Source: Ophioceras dolichostomum (Eukaryota > Ascomycota > Sordariomycetes > Magnaporthales > Ophioceraceae). Taken from it: DNA of 64,000 nt. Of this stretch, positions 21,046 to 31,400 are shown one piece after another. The stretch's first letter is position 1, and every line of letters starts with the position of its first letter. The position numbers and the translations under genes are program-made. A model generated the notes under the pieces. The model was not told the origin of the DNA, ran no database searches, and worked only from the letters and a program-made list of their open reading frames with translations. The stretch is from contig PYST01000023.1 in NCBI GenBank assembly GCA_003049485.1, positions 151,724-215,723 on the forward strand. Reading direction: 5' to 3'.

Positions 21046-22798
21046 TGTTTCTGTGTTTCTACAATGGATGCTCTCTCCGGCTTCTTCTTCATCAGCAAGG
21101 CGATGACGATCGGCTCGCACCTGAAGGGAAACTGCCGGCGGGAAATCTTGTGGCATGAACAATCGAAAGTACAATGTGAGATGAACGAGACATGAGGCGG
21201 ACAGGTGGAACAACTACAACATTGACGAAGTGATTGGGGGAGGAGCTTCTGGCAGTGCTTCCGACAGTCGTTGTGCAGTTAGATTGGGCAACGTCGCCAG
21301 CAGGAAGCTGGCATGGTCGACGTCAAAGAAATGGTGGAAATGATTGAGGATTGGAATTTATTCAACAGAAAAGATTCAAAGCTCCTTGGTAAAGCCGGAC
21401 ATCCGTGACGATCCGTGACGACGTGAGCTGGATGATGCTTGTCCTCGCTCAATCACAACTGCATGTCTCGTTTGAATGGGAACGTCATTGTCACAGAAAC
21501 ATCAGTACGGCATTGGTGCAGCAGTCCGATCCGCCACCATGGTGACCCTTGTCAGGACCCCGCACCACCTCCCAGAATTAGCGCAGCACTGACGTTGATC
21601 GCTAAGAAAAAGAATGACCAACCCTGCGGCTGGCTGTAACGGGCACCTGGCGGAAAGCCGATAGGCCTGGAGAATCTGCTGCAGGGCCCCGCAATTACCC
21701 GAACCAGTGTTTCGACCCCAACCTTAACCTCCCACCTCAGATTTGACGATCTGCTTCCCTTTCTGCTTATTACGTGGACGTCGCGTCCTTTCTTCCTGTA
21801 CCTACACGAAAGACAAAAACTCGGCCCCTGCCCGTCACTGACGCACTGATGGCAACAAGCTCGTCTTGACTCTCGCGAACACCACCTGTCCTTTTAGCTT
21901 GCGGCTCCGCCCTTGTGCCACCCTGAGACGACAGTTTCTTCATTCCGGGAATGAATCCGGGGGCCCAGACCGGACTGTCGGCGCTCTCCGTCCATGTTCA
22001 CGTTTCTGTTATCGGCGAATTCATGAATGAGTTTAGGTTGAGGAGTCGAGCCCGCCTCTCCGGCCAGCAAAGGCCAGCCTGATCCCACAACAACGGTGAC
22101 CTAGTTCTCGCCCAGTCATTCCCAATCAAATGCACACTGCGACGGTCCTGACCGTGAGTAGAGTTAGTTATCACTCACTCCGCATCAATCCACTCAGTCA
22201 AGCAACGCTCAGCCAACATGCCTAGGTACGCACACAAAACATGCCACCACATTGTACCATTTGCTAGCTTACATAGGATTGGGCTGAGGCAAAACACATA
22301 CTCTCACATTTTCATTCACTCCCCAATACCTACACCTACCAGGCCTAGAGACCCTGGTAGCCCGGCTGTATATGACAACTCAACCCCGGCTGTATATGAC
22401 AACTCAACCCCGGCGGTATGGTCAAGAATGACCAAACTGCCTGTCTTTCCCGCCTCACTCGAATCCTCCCCTCTGCCAACGTCCTCCGTTGCCGGCCGTA
22501 GTGGCATGACTGCTTGCTTGAAAGGAGGGTGTCCTTAACAGAATGGGGAGACGGGGGACAGTCGAAGCCAAAAACAGAAAATGAGTCCAAACACTGGCAC
22601 CCAACAGGACAGGTCAAGGACCTGGAAGTCCTCCCTCTTCGTCCGCCCCCGTCATCGAAATACCACTCTCAACTCAACCAACCAACGCATTCATCTCTCC
22701 TTCTGCCAGCGAGAAAGTGAGGAGTGCGCAACACGCAACACGCAGCTCGTCACCCGTCCGCCCTCGCTCGTCCTAAGCAGAGCAGCAGCGAAGTAGTT
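21046..22798. other. Intergenic region between the PXB gene and the repeat-protein gene
   Basis: About 1.75 kb without a supported gene. It carries the promoter of the PXB gene and the 3' flank of the Gly-rich repeat gene. A two-copy 24-bp tandem repeat lies at 22361-22408 (listed separately). Remaining frames are short and lack ATG or domain content. Confidence 0.5.
22361..22419. repeat. 24-bp tandem repeat, two perfect copies plus a partial third
   Basis: Two identical 24-bp units (22361-22384 and 22385-22408), each beginning CCCGGCTGTATATGAC, followed by a diverged partial copy starting CCCGGCGGTAT. Intergenic. Confidence 0.85.
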
Positions 22799-24373
22799 TT
22801 AAGCCGTCCAGTGGCGGGTGCCGCTCGCTCGCCTGTCCAGAGTGGAAGTAGAAGTCACAGTAATAATGTAAGGCGTTTCGGTGACGGTGATGGTCGCAGG
22901 TTCGTTTTGCTCATCTTCTGGGTCCTTAGGGGGGCCTCCGACGATGATATGAGGGGCAACCTCACCCCCCACCTCGATAATCGCAATCCCAGCCGCACCG
23001 AGGACGGCAGCCGCTGTTGCCATTGGTCCTCTGAAGAAAGGCAAGGGCGGCGGTATGAGCTTGTGGGGCTTTGGCTTCGGGGTAGTGGAGGGGACAGAGG
23101 ATGAGGCTGGCTCCGGCTCCGATGAGACTGGCTCCGATGAGACTGGCTCCTCCTGGGCTGTGGCCGTCGGCTCTGCGGTCGGTTCTGCGCCACCTTCTCC
23201 GCCACCAGCAGCACCAGCAGCACCAGCAGCACCAGCAGCACCAGCAGCACCAGCAGCACCAGCAGCACCAGCAGCACTACCAACGACGATGGCGCTCTCA
23301 TCATCGGTGACGCCGTAAATGTCGCTAGTGGTGTCGCTGCCATCATCGGCACCGCCACCGTCGCTATCGCCGTCGCCGCCACTGGAGTCGCTGCCGGAGC
23401 CGCTGCCGGAGCCGCTCTCGGGAATGGCGCCGATGATGCCGGCGGTGACGGCCTCGATATCGAAGATCTCGCCGCCGTAGCTGCTTTTGCCGCCGAAAAT
23501 GCTCCCGAGGATACCGTCGAGAAGGATGTCGACGCCGTCGGCGACGCCGGGGATCTTGCCGGCGATACTGCCGCCAGCGCCGCTGAGGAGGCTGCCAGCG
23601 CCGCTAAGGATGCCGCCAACGCCGCCGATAATGCCGCCGGCAGTGCTGCCGATCTTGCTGCCCAAAGTGCCGCCGATAGCACCGCCGATCTCGCTACCGA
23701 TACCGATAGCAGCACCGCTGCTGCTGCTACCGACACCAGCACCGCTGCTGCTGCTGCCGACGCCGGGATCGCTGCTGCTGCTACCGACGCCGGCGCCGCC
23801 GCTGCTGCTACCGACACCAGCGGCGCTGCTGCTGCTACCGACACCGGCATCGCTCGCGCCGCTGCCACTGCCGGCACCGCTATAGTCGGTTATTACTATT
23901 GCTGGCACCTCCACCGTAGTACTGCCGGCACCGCCACCACTGCTGCCACTGCCGGCACCGCCACCGCCACTGTTACTACCGCCACCGCCACCGCTGGAGC
24001 CAGAATTGCCGGAACCGGTGCCGGAATTGCTAATAGCGCCATAGCCGCCGAAAGCGGCGTGGGGGTCGCCGGTAATACCGCCGATCATGCCGTCGACGAG
24101 GGCGCCGGTGAGGGTCCCGATGCCGGGGAGAGTACTGATACCGCTGCTGATTTCGCTGGCGACACCGCCGGCTTGGCCGAGGATACCGCCGAGCATGCCG
24201 AGGATGCTGCCGGCGCCGCTGCCAGAGCCGGTGCCGAAATCGCTGTCGGAGTCGCCTTCGGGATAGCTGCCGGGAATGCTATCGATGCCGCCCGAGCCCG
24301 AGCCCAAGCCCAAATCCGGGCCCTTGCCTTTGTCCACGCCTTTGCCTTTGTCCACGCCCTTGCCTTTGTCTAG

Positions 24374-24409
<36 letters not shown>

Positions 24410-26125
24410 ATCCGGGCCTTTGCCTTTGTCCACGCCTTTGCCTTTGTCCACGCCCTTGCCTTTGTCTAGGCCCGAGCCCGAGCCCGAGCCCGAGCCCAAA
24501 TCCGGGCCTTTGCCTTTGTCCACGCCTTTGCCTTTGTCCACGCCCTTGCCTTTGTCCAGGCCCGAGCCCGAGCCCAAATCCGGGCCCTTGCCTTTGTCCG
24601 GGGCTTTGCCTTTATCCGGGGCTTTGCCTTTATCCGGGCCCGAGCCCGAGCCCGAGCCCAAGTCCGGGCCCTCAATACTAATACCACCGGCAGCACCAGC
24701 ACCAGCACCAGCACCAGCACCAGCACCAGCACCAGCACCAGCACCAGCACCAGCACCAGCACCAGCACCAGCAAAAGCACTAGCATTAGCACTAGCAATA
24801 CTACTAGTACTAGTAATACTATTAGCATTACTAGTGCTAGTAATATTACCAGCATTAGCAGTACTAGTAGCACTATTAGTACTACTACTACCAGCAGCAC
24901 TACCAGTACCACCACCAATACCCTGACCACCACTAGAGCCAACATCACCCGCGCCCCCCAGAACAGCAGAGCCGCCAACGACCCCAAGCGGTCCCAAAGC
25001 CGACACGCCCAAACGAGCCAGCGTCGTCAGCCCGGCGTACGCCTCCTTGTACACCTCCACAAGGTCGGGGTGCAGCTCCGTGTAGTTGACCTCCCCCGGC
25101 CCGACGATCTCCGGGACGCCGTACACGCTCGTCCACGCCACCGGCTTCCCGCCCTTGTCCACGCCGAGGAACGCCTTGCCGTCGGCGGGGTTGACCGAGA
25201 CGACCTCGCTGACATCCGCGGACAGGCGCCTGGCCTGCTCGTAGCGGCTCACCCAGTCGACGCACTCGTTGGGCACACCCCGCAGGAGGACCCACCCCGC
25301 GCCCGTGATCGGGTTCGTCAGGGCGTCGATGTCCTCTTTGGTCGCGTTCGGCTGCAGGTGCCGCCTGGCGGCGTCGTGGGCGGCGTCGTAGCAGGGGTCG
25401 AGGTGGAAGGGCTTCTTGTGGGGACGGTCCTGGTTGATCTTCATCACCTGGTCCTGGTGGTCCTGGTTCCTGTCGCCGCCGTCCTGTTGTGGTTTGTTCT
25501 TGCTCTTCTTGCCCTTGTTCTTGAACTTCTTCTTGCTCTTCTTGTCGTGGACTCCGCCTCCGTCCCGGCGGTTGGGCTCGGGCTCCTGATACACCTCCTG
25601 CCGCCTGCTGTAGTAGTTGTTATTGTTGACACTGCGCTCACTGTCGACCTCGCCGACCTCGGGCCGCCCCCACATTTCCTCGAAGTGCACCATGACCTCC
25701 TGCTCGGTCGGGAGGTGGGTGCCGTCTTCATGCTGGTACGGGTCGAGGTCGTCGTCGATGATGTCGACGTGTCCCACATTCTGGCCACCCGCGGCCGTCA
25801 GGCGGGGTTTGGAGCCTTCGTCCTGCTGAATGGGGGGCCGGCGCTGGCTTTCAAAGTCGCCCCAGACGTCTCTGTACTTCTCCGGGAGGTCTGGGTCTGT
25901 GGCGATGTCGGGCACGGCGTAGGTCCAGTTCGCCGGCTTCAGCCGCGCCAGCCAGAACTCGATGTCCTTCCCGATGAAGTTGAGCAGGATGCCTTTTGTT
26001 AACGAGAGAAGACCTAGCGTGGCCACGATGTCGGAATATGAGGCCTGGCCCTCGAGGGTACGGTTGAAGAGAGAGATGGTGGTGGTGGCGACTGGCGCTA
26101 CCACGAGGCTGGTGATGCTGTTCAT
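22799..26125 (-). CDS. Gly-rich repeat protein with glycine-zipper-like segments, function unknown
   Basis: Single long frame; the ATG at 26125 gives about 1108 residues, starting M-N-S-I-T-S-L. An in-frame extension to 26374 exists but begins with low-complexity leader. The first ~70 residues contain a hydrophobic stretch (V-V-A-P-V-A..L-G-L-L-S-L-T-K-G-I-L-L). A charged, Lys-rich segment follows (about 205-230: K-K-S-K-K-K-F-K-N-K-G-K-K), then a globular-looking unit (about 250-400). The second half is repetitive. It has (A-G)n and S/T/N-rich tracts, three ~30-residue units built from D-K-G-K-G-V blocks and (S-G)n spacers, and tandem G-V-G-S-S-S-S units. There are also hydrophobic GxxxG stretches (G-G-A-I-G-G-T-L-G-S-K-I-G-S-T-A-G-G) and an (A-A-G)n run. 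No known domain. The GxxxG segments resemble glycine zippers, which pack helices in membranes or form aggregates; this is inference. It may be a cell-wall, membrane or structural protein. Confidence 0.7.
23205..23280. repeat. CACCAGCAG-type microsatellite (Ala/Gly run)
   Basis: Tandem nine-base units of CACCAGCAG inside the Gly-rich gene. On the coding (minus) strand they give repeated Gly-Ala-Ala. Length variation between isolates is likely. Confidence 0.9.
24290..24660. repeat. Coding minisatellite (D-K-G-K-G and S-G blocks)
   Basis: Three long units of about 90-100 bp plus partial ones, each combining TTTGTCCACGCC(C)TTGCC-type blocks with a GAGCCC run of variable copy number. On the minus strand they encode L-D-K-G-K-G-V-D-K-G-K-G-V-D-K-G-K-G followed by P-D-x-G and (S-G)2-6. 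Frame is preserved throughout. Confidence 0.9.
24691..24900. repeat. ACCAGC hexanucleotide array grading into ACTAGT/ATTAGC-type degenerate array
   Basis: Positions 24691-24775 are an almost perfect ACCAGC array (Gly-Ala on the coding strand). It passes into a more AT-rich, degenerate triplet array (CTAGTA, ATTAGC words) to about 24900, encoding Ser/Thr/Asn/Ala. All changes keep the frame. Confidence 0.85.
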
Positions 26126-27083
26126 GTTTGCGGAGCAGACGAAGCCTTGGGGCCTTGGGACACGCCCTCGCGTTCGTCTGTGGTGAGTATCTCGTGATAA
26201 TAGAAAAACAGAAATGTTTTTTTCTTGAGGAAGGAGAGTCTCTCCTAGATATTGCTCGATGAAAACGAAGAGGAGGGAGGGAAGGGGGAAAGGGAGCCGA
26301 CATCTGGCTCGAATAATAATGTGTGCGCTGGGGACAGCAGCGATACCGTCACCACGCATATAACACGAACTCATAACTCAAATCGCTCTTCAGTCTGACA
26401 ACATCCATTGGGTGTAGGGGTTTGATGTCGGTCTAGGTTTGGTAGCCAGATCCCCATCCTTGATCATCACCCGATTATTAAGTTTTGATGCCCTACGTAT
26501 ATTTGTTGTCCCGATACGAGAGAGAGTAAACGACAGGAGGCGACTGTGTAAATAGCTTGGTAGCCCTCAACAATGCGGTCTAGGCATCATTACATTATTT
26601 AAGCCTTATCCCCGTCATGAAAGTATTTAAGCCTTATCCGCGTCACGAAACTATTTAAGCCTTACCCGCGTCATGTTAGCATATCCGTTGACTACGCTGG
26701 CTGTGGCCTCCTATACCATGCTCACGGACGCATCCGGGATGCTCTGGTACCGAATCGCCTATGGCATATCGGATACACGAGACTGTTTTGATGTATGTGC
26801 CTACCTAGGTAGGTAGGTAGCCAGGCGGGTAAGTAGCTGAAGTAGATTGTGAAGCAAAGATAATTAATCATATTACCAAAGTGAGCTCCCTAAAGCAATG
26901 CGCCTCGGCCTTGTGCGAAGGTGAGGCCGTCGTCAGGGCCAATGCCCTATCTTCAAATCACGCCCGGCCCCTGTGTTGTTCTAACAATAGGCATCTCCCC
27001 ACTTGACCTATCTACCTAGATAGTTACTACAAATAGCAGCACCACCACCAGCAGCAGCATGAGCAACAAGATCCGTCTTAGTT
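26126..27083. other. Intergenic region with a 28-bp triplicated motif
   Basis: Promoter of the Gly-rich gene on the left and 3' flank of the secreted-protein gene on the right. Holds the 28-bp tandem triplication (26596-26679) and a CCTAGGTAGGTAGGTAG stretch near 26802. No coding sequence seen. Confidence 0.55.
26596..26679. repeat. 28-bp tandem repeat, three copies
   Basis: Three consecutive 28-bp units at 26596, 26624 and 26652, each starting TATTTAAGCCTTA(T/C)CC and containing CGTCA(T/C)G. Differences are few and mostly transitions. The array lies about 470-555 bp upstream of the Gly-rich gene's ATG. Confidence 0.9.
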
Positions 27084-28022
27084 TTACTGGGGTTGCCAGT
27101 TTAGCCACTTTCCCTGCCTGCCCGTGCCATCTATGTGCACCTCGTCCCAGTTGATCTCCATCATCGGGAACTTAACTGTCGGGTCCGGAAGCACCACACC
27201 GAGGGGGTTGTCGGGGCTGTCATTCAGCGTGTGGCAGTGGATCGTCAGGTTGCCCCCGGAGGCCTCCCGTATGGCCTCGGTCATCTTCCAGTCGCTGAAG
27301 AAGCGGCCCGTCCGGATGTGCGCGTGCGCGATGGTCCACAGCCTCTCCTCCCCGGTCGCCTCGTCGGGGACGACGAAGACCTTGCACTTGGGGCTCCATT
27401 CCTTCCCGTAGGACCCGGCGTGGATCAGAGGGTGCTCGAACGCGCTCAGGCACTGGCCCGGCCGCGACCACGAGTCCCTTGCGATGGTGATGTCCCACTC
27501 CTTGGTGATTATGCGGTTGCGAGCCAGGCAGCGGTTCATGACGCGAGGGGGCGCCAGCCAGACGTCGGGCCAGTTGGTCGAGTTCCGCCACGCGGGGGGG
27601 TCCCACTTCCTGCCGTCGTAGTTGGGATACTCGAGGGCGAACGTGTCGATCTCCGGGCCCTCGTCTATGTAGATGGAGTCTGGGTCATCTGCGACTTCGC
27701 CGATGGCGCCGCCGGTGTCGGTGTCGGTGTCCGCAGGGTCTTTCGCAGGGTCTTTCGCAGGGGCGGTTACGGCCCAAGGGGCGACTTCAGGGAGGTTGGC
27801 TCCGTGTGCGGGGGCGATTCCGGCTATGACATCTGCCAAGCCCCAGGGCAGAGCCTCACTGTTCTCGTTCTCTCCGGAGGCGTGAAGGATTCTACGGATG
27901 TGAGCAGGTTGTCCGCCGGTGGAATCGGTGCCGCTGCTCTGAACGCGCTCGACTGCGGCCGCGAAGACCAGCGACGATAGCGCGATCAAGCAGAGGGTGA
28001 GTTGCAGAATGAGGCCCCTCAT
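27084..28022 (-). CDS. Secreted protein, paralog A of a divergent pair
   Basis: Single exon, 312 residues. A signal peptide is clear: M-R-G then a hydrophobic core, with cleavage after the A-A-A near residue 23. Residues 25-155 are Pro/Asp/Thr-rich and probably disordered. The C-terminal half is compact, with cysteines at 165, 191, 213 and 263 and an S-R-P-G-Q-C motif. It also has S-P-K-C-K-V and G-G-N-L-T-I-H-C, then a tail E-I-N-W-D-E-V. The neighbouring plus-strand gene at 28762 shows the same cysteine order and matching motifs, so the two are diverged copies transcribed away from each other. Four cysteines suggest two disulfides. I recognise no named family. With its signal peptide and a GH16 gene nearby it is a reasonable effector or apoplastic-protein candidate, which is inference only. 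Confidence 0.8.
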   Translation of the reverse strand: MRGLILQLTLCLIALSSLVFAAAVERVQSSGTDSTGGQPAHIRRILHASGENENSEALPWGLADVIAGIAPAHGANLPEVAPWAVTAPAKDPAKDPADTDTDTGGAIGEVADDPDSIYIDEGPEIDTFALEYPNYDGRKWDPPAWRNSTNWPDVWLAPPRVMNRCLARNRIITKEWDITIARDSWSRPGQCLSAFEHPLIHAGSYGKEWSPKCKVFVVPDEATGEERLWTIAHAHIRTGRFFSDWKMTEAIREASGGNLTIHCHTLNDSPDNPLGVVLPDPTVKFPMMEINWDEVHIDGTGRQGKWLNWQPQ

Positions 28023-28761
28023 GGTGGCGTCTTGGGAGGTTCCTGAATGTTGCCGGCTCGGCTGGCTGGCTGGGAGTTCTGCTCGCGGATGGATATTCCT
28101 GTGAGAAGAGAGATGATCGTATAAAGGTTGAAGAGATTGTTGTGCTTTCAGAACTCAGGACGGAAGACGGAAATCGGCACGAGCACGCAGTGGCTGTGGT
28201 TGAGAATATGGGAATATGGGTGCATCCATGAGATAAGTACCATCCATCATAAGGCCATACTTATCATCTCAAGGACATCATAGTGTTGTAAGTTGCGGTG
28301 GCGGCCTCGATGACCAAATTGCTCTCGGGCTGCATCAATGGCTTTATGAATGATTTTCAAACACAAAAAACAATTCAGAAGTCCAGAAAACGACAAGCTC
28401 AGCCTTCGGGGTTCCCTCCAAACCCTAGACCTATTCTCTGATATCTCTAGCATCTCTGACGCTTGTAAAGAATCTCGACCGATTCGCTTGAATTATTCGT
28501 CGTAGAACGCGCCTCGACGAGTATTTTGTGCCTCCTCGAACATGACAATATCATCACTACATGCTTTGATAGGTAGTGATGTCAAGTTGTGTCGGCCCAA
28601 CGTAATGGCTGTCCCAAGAACAGACACATATCTTCTCTCCCTTCTCAGTGTGGGCATCCATCCTCAAAGAAGGACCTCGAGGGTTTCACCAGCTTGCACA
28701 TTTCTTTCCCTCGGACCGAGGCACAGGACAATATAAGACAAGACTACGTCCTTATTCAACA
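28023..28761. other. Shared promoter region of the divergent secreted pair
   Basis: 739 bp between two divergent start codons. No coding sequence recognised. It must hold both promoters and may coordinate their expression. Confidence 0.55.
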
Positions 28762-29703
28762 ATGCTCGGCTTCCGAAACTTCACCGTCTTCCTGGCAGCG
28801 ACTTTGCTGACCATATCCTACGTCGCGAAGGCATCCTCTTCCAACCCCTCCCCCTCCTCCTCCGCCCTTGCCAGCCAGGTGGGAACACGCGAAGATGGCG
28901 TTCCTTACTGGGATGGGGATATATCCTACTGGAGCTCCAGCACCCCCATTGAGCTGCACCCCCACTATGCTGTCCACGCCGCCAACGTCGAGAAATTTCA
29001 CCGAGACATAGACGAGGGGCTCGTCGACCAGCGGACGGCCCTCAGCAAGGCGCAGGGGGACGACAAGGCGCAGGGGCACGACAACGGCGGGACGCCTCAG
29101 TACAAGTGGCCCCCCAGCACCTGCATAGCGAACCGGCAGGTCGTACGCCACGACCTCATGATCATATACACCATCAGCCTGATGGCGGACTGGTGGTCGG
29201 AGCCGGGCAACTGCGGCGGGGCGTTCTGGCAACCGATCTTCGACAGCTCCCCGATCGTCGACTATAGGCCGCATCATTGGGCCACGCGCTGCCACATGAA
29301 GCTGACGAGGAGCAAGGCGCCCGGCGGCGAAAGCGCCAAGACGCTCTGGGTCTCGCCGTTCATCTACGTCGCCGTCCAGGTCGATTGCACGCCCGGGGTG
29401 ATGTCGGACATCCTCAGGCACGTGTCCCAGGGTGAGATCAACATCACCTGCACAGGGAACGGGGATGAGAAGCTGTTCCTTGAGACGATACACTGGAACG
29501 ACCTGCTGCCGTGGAATTGGGACATAACGAATTTGAAGGTGAAGATCGCGACCTGGAACGCACTCAAACATGGATATAAGTGCTTTGAGAAATTCTGGCT
29601 CCAAGTCGGGGATTGGGTCACGGCTCAATTGCAGGACCAATTGACAATAGGCTTTGGGCCCCGTGTCAGTGGTGCGCTCGATTCGGGGCACAAAGACATT
29701 TGA
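28762..29703 (+). CDS. Secreted protein, paralog B of a divergent pair
   Basis: Single exon; the ATG at 28762 gives 313 residues. The start was chosen because it places a typical signal peptide (hydrophobic residues 8-22, A-K-A/S cleavage region near 24) at the N-terminus. The upstream frame lacks such a sequence. Cysteines lie at 121, 151, 177, 209, 230 and 274. Those at 121, 151, 177 and 230 line up with paralog A in order and approximate spacing: C-I-A-N-R matches C-L-A-R-N-R, W-S-E-P-G-N-C matches W-S-R-P-G-Q-C, and G-E-I-N-I-T-C matches G-N-L-T-I-H-C. Both then have an E-x-x-W-(N/D)-(D/E) element. The extra pair at 209 and 274 could add a disulfide, and the C-terminus is about 40 residues longer than that of paralog A. 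No known family recognised. Confidence 0.8.
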   Translation: MLGFRNFTVFLAATLLTISYVAKASSSNPSPSSSALASQVGTREDGVPYWDGDISYWSSSTPIELHPHYAVHAANVEKFHRDIDEGLVDQRTALSKAQGDDKAQGHDNGGTPQYKWPPSTCIANRQVVRHDLMIIYTISLMADWWSEPGNCGGAFWQPIFDSSPIVDYRPHHWATRCHMKLTRSKAPGGESAKTLWVSPFIYVAVQVDCTPGVMSDILRHVSQGEINITCTGNGDEKLFLETIHWNDLLPWNWDITNLKVKIATWNALKHGYKCFEKFWLQVGDWVTAQLQDQLTIGFGPRVSGALDSGHKDI

Positions 29704-30419
29704 CTGTCCTCGACTGGTTGATGACTTCTTTGGGGATTCAGAAGTCTTTTTTTGTACTCTATTTTATACCGCTGCTTGTTCATCAAACATTAATGCGAGG
29801 GCCTCGACGAGCATGTAGTGGTCAAAGACAAATGCAGTTACTACCTGGGCGTTATCGAGAGTACCAGCAGGTACGAAGCAAACGGGGTAATACACAGAGG
29901 GTTTTGTGAGACCATTTGTCCTTTACGATCATGGCCTTCATGCGCGGTGCGGAGAACCTGGCTCCGATCGATCTCGCGGTATGGAGTAAATATATATTAA
30001 CGCGTCAAATATACGGGGATCTTCCCTACCATCCCTGGTGGGCAAGACCCCGGCTCGCCATCCGGCTATTTATGCGACTGACATTATCCTCGCCCTCCTT
30101 CAAACCCGGTCTCCTCATCGTATACTGAAAAGTGGTAGGCAAGTCTTTGGGTCTCAGGAGAGGACGGCGGCCCGTTCGGGGCAGTCGGGACGGCATACTA
30201 GGTACCTACTGGCAGCCAATGTGAGACTCCCAAAGCCTGCGAAGTAGCAATCCTCATCTCTAGGACAATGGTGACGTCCAAACACTAGTCATCTGCCCAC
30301 AGACAGAACCAACCCGCCGGCTGGAACGCGTGAAGGAGCCATAAGCCATCAAAGAGGGTGAAAAACACCAAGCCGTTCCGATCATCGCCAGCACGGCACG
30401 TCCCGTCTCGACGAGGAGA
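29704..30419. other. Intergenic region upstream of the GH16 gene
   Basis: No coding sequence recognised. It contains an AGGTACCT palindrome at 30200 and the promoter of the GH16 gene. Confidence 0.5.
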
Positions 30420-31400
30420 ATGATGCTCATCACTCTGGTGGGCGTGGGGGCGAGCCTCTTCCTCCCCCTCCTCCCCGTCGCAGGCGCAGTCCGGACCATG
30501 ATCCCCAAGACCAGCTTCGACAGCCAAGCCGACTTCGACGCCGACTGGGGCTACCACTACCCGTGGGGCACCGACCACAACGGCGCCGCGCGAATGGACA
30601 AGGCTCAGGTCTCGTTCCTCTCGACCCCCGGCACGCTCACCCTGACGGCCCGGCGGGTCAGCGGCCAGAAGTCGGCCTCGCACGGCGGGAAGAGCATCGC
30701 CATCAAGTACCTGTCGGGGGCCATACACGCGCGCGAGCACTTCAACGTGTCCAGGACGGGCGGGTACGACTTCTCGGCCGAGCTGAAGGCCACGACCATC
30801 AAGGGGACGTGGCCGGCCTTCTGGCTCACGGCGGTGGACTCTTGGCCTCCCGAGATCGACATGGCCGAGTGGAAGGGCTCGGGCAAGATCTCTTTCAACA
30901 CGTTCAACACGTCGTCGCAGGTCACTGCCCATGATGTCAACTACCCGAACCCGGGACAGTTCCACGCTGTCAAATGTGAGGTGAGGGATAAGAATGGGAA
31001 GGATGTCACGATTAACTTCCATATGGATGGGAAGCTGGTCACGACGCAGGTTGGGAGGGGCTTTGTCGGGAAGCCGATGTATTTGTACGTTTTCCTTCTC
31101 GTCTCATCGGAGGAGGGAGATCTCGCCTCGAGATTGCCTTAATGACTGACTGACTGACTGACTTGACACTTTCGGATTCTCGTTTCCAGTATCATCAACC
31201 TGCAAATGGAGGGATCGTCAGGCTCTCCGGGGCCGGAATCGAGTAAGTGCAAACCAACCACCCCTCTCCCAAACAGCACGGCATGGCATAGAAAAGAGGA
31301 TAGAAAGAGGGAGAATGATGAATGAGTAGGATGGCTGACCGCAAGCATAGACACAGAGTTTTCTGTGAGGAACCTGGAGGTATTGTCTTACAATCCGTAG
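30420..31400 (+). CDS. Secreted GH16-type glycoside hydrolase
   Basis: Three exons, 30420-31084, 31190-31242 and 31351-31400, give 255 residues. Intron 1 (105 nt, GTACGT..TTCCAG) contains a perfect GACT tetranucleotide run. Intron 2 (108 nt) has a perfect GTAAGT donor. Both keep frame, and the last exon ends S-V-R-N-L-E-V-L-S-Y-N-P, the usual final beta-strand of this fold. A signal peptide covers residues 1-23. The catalytic motif is E-I-D-M-A-E at 145-150: nucleophile E145, D147 and acid/base E150, the GH16 E-x-D-x-x-E. It is preceded by G-T-W-P-A-F-W-L. Family members cleave beta-1,3 or beta-1,3-1,4-glucans or related galactans; at 255 residues this is a minimal catalytic domain without a binding module or GPI signal. 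Two ATGs (30420, 30423) are equivalent. The exact substrate is undetermined. Confidence 0.9.
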
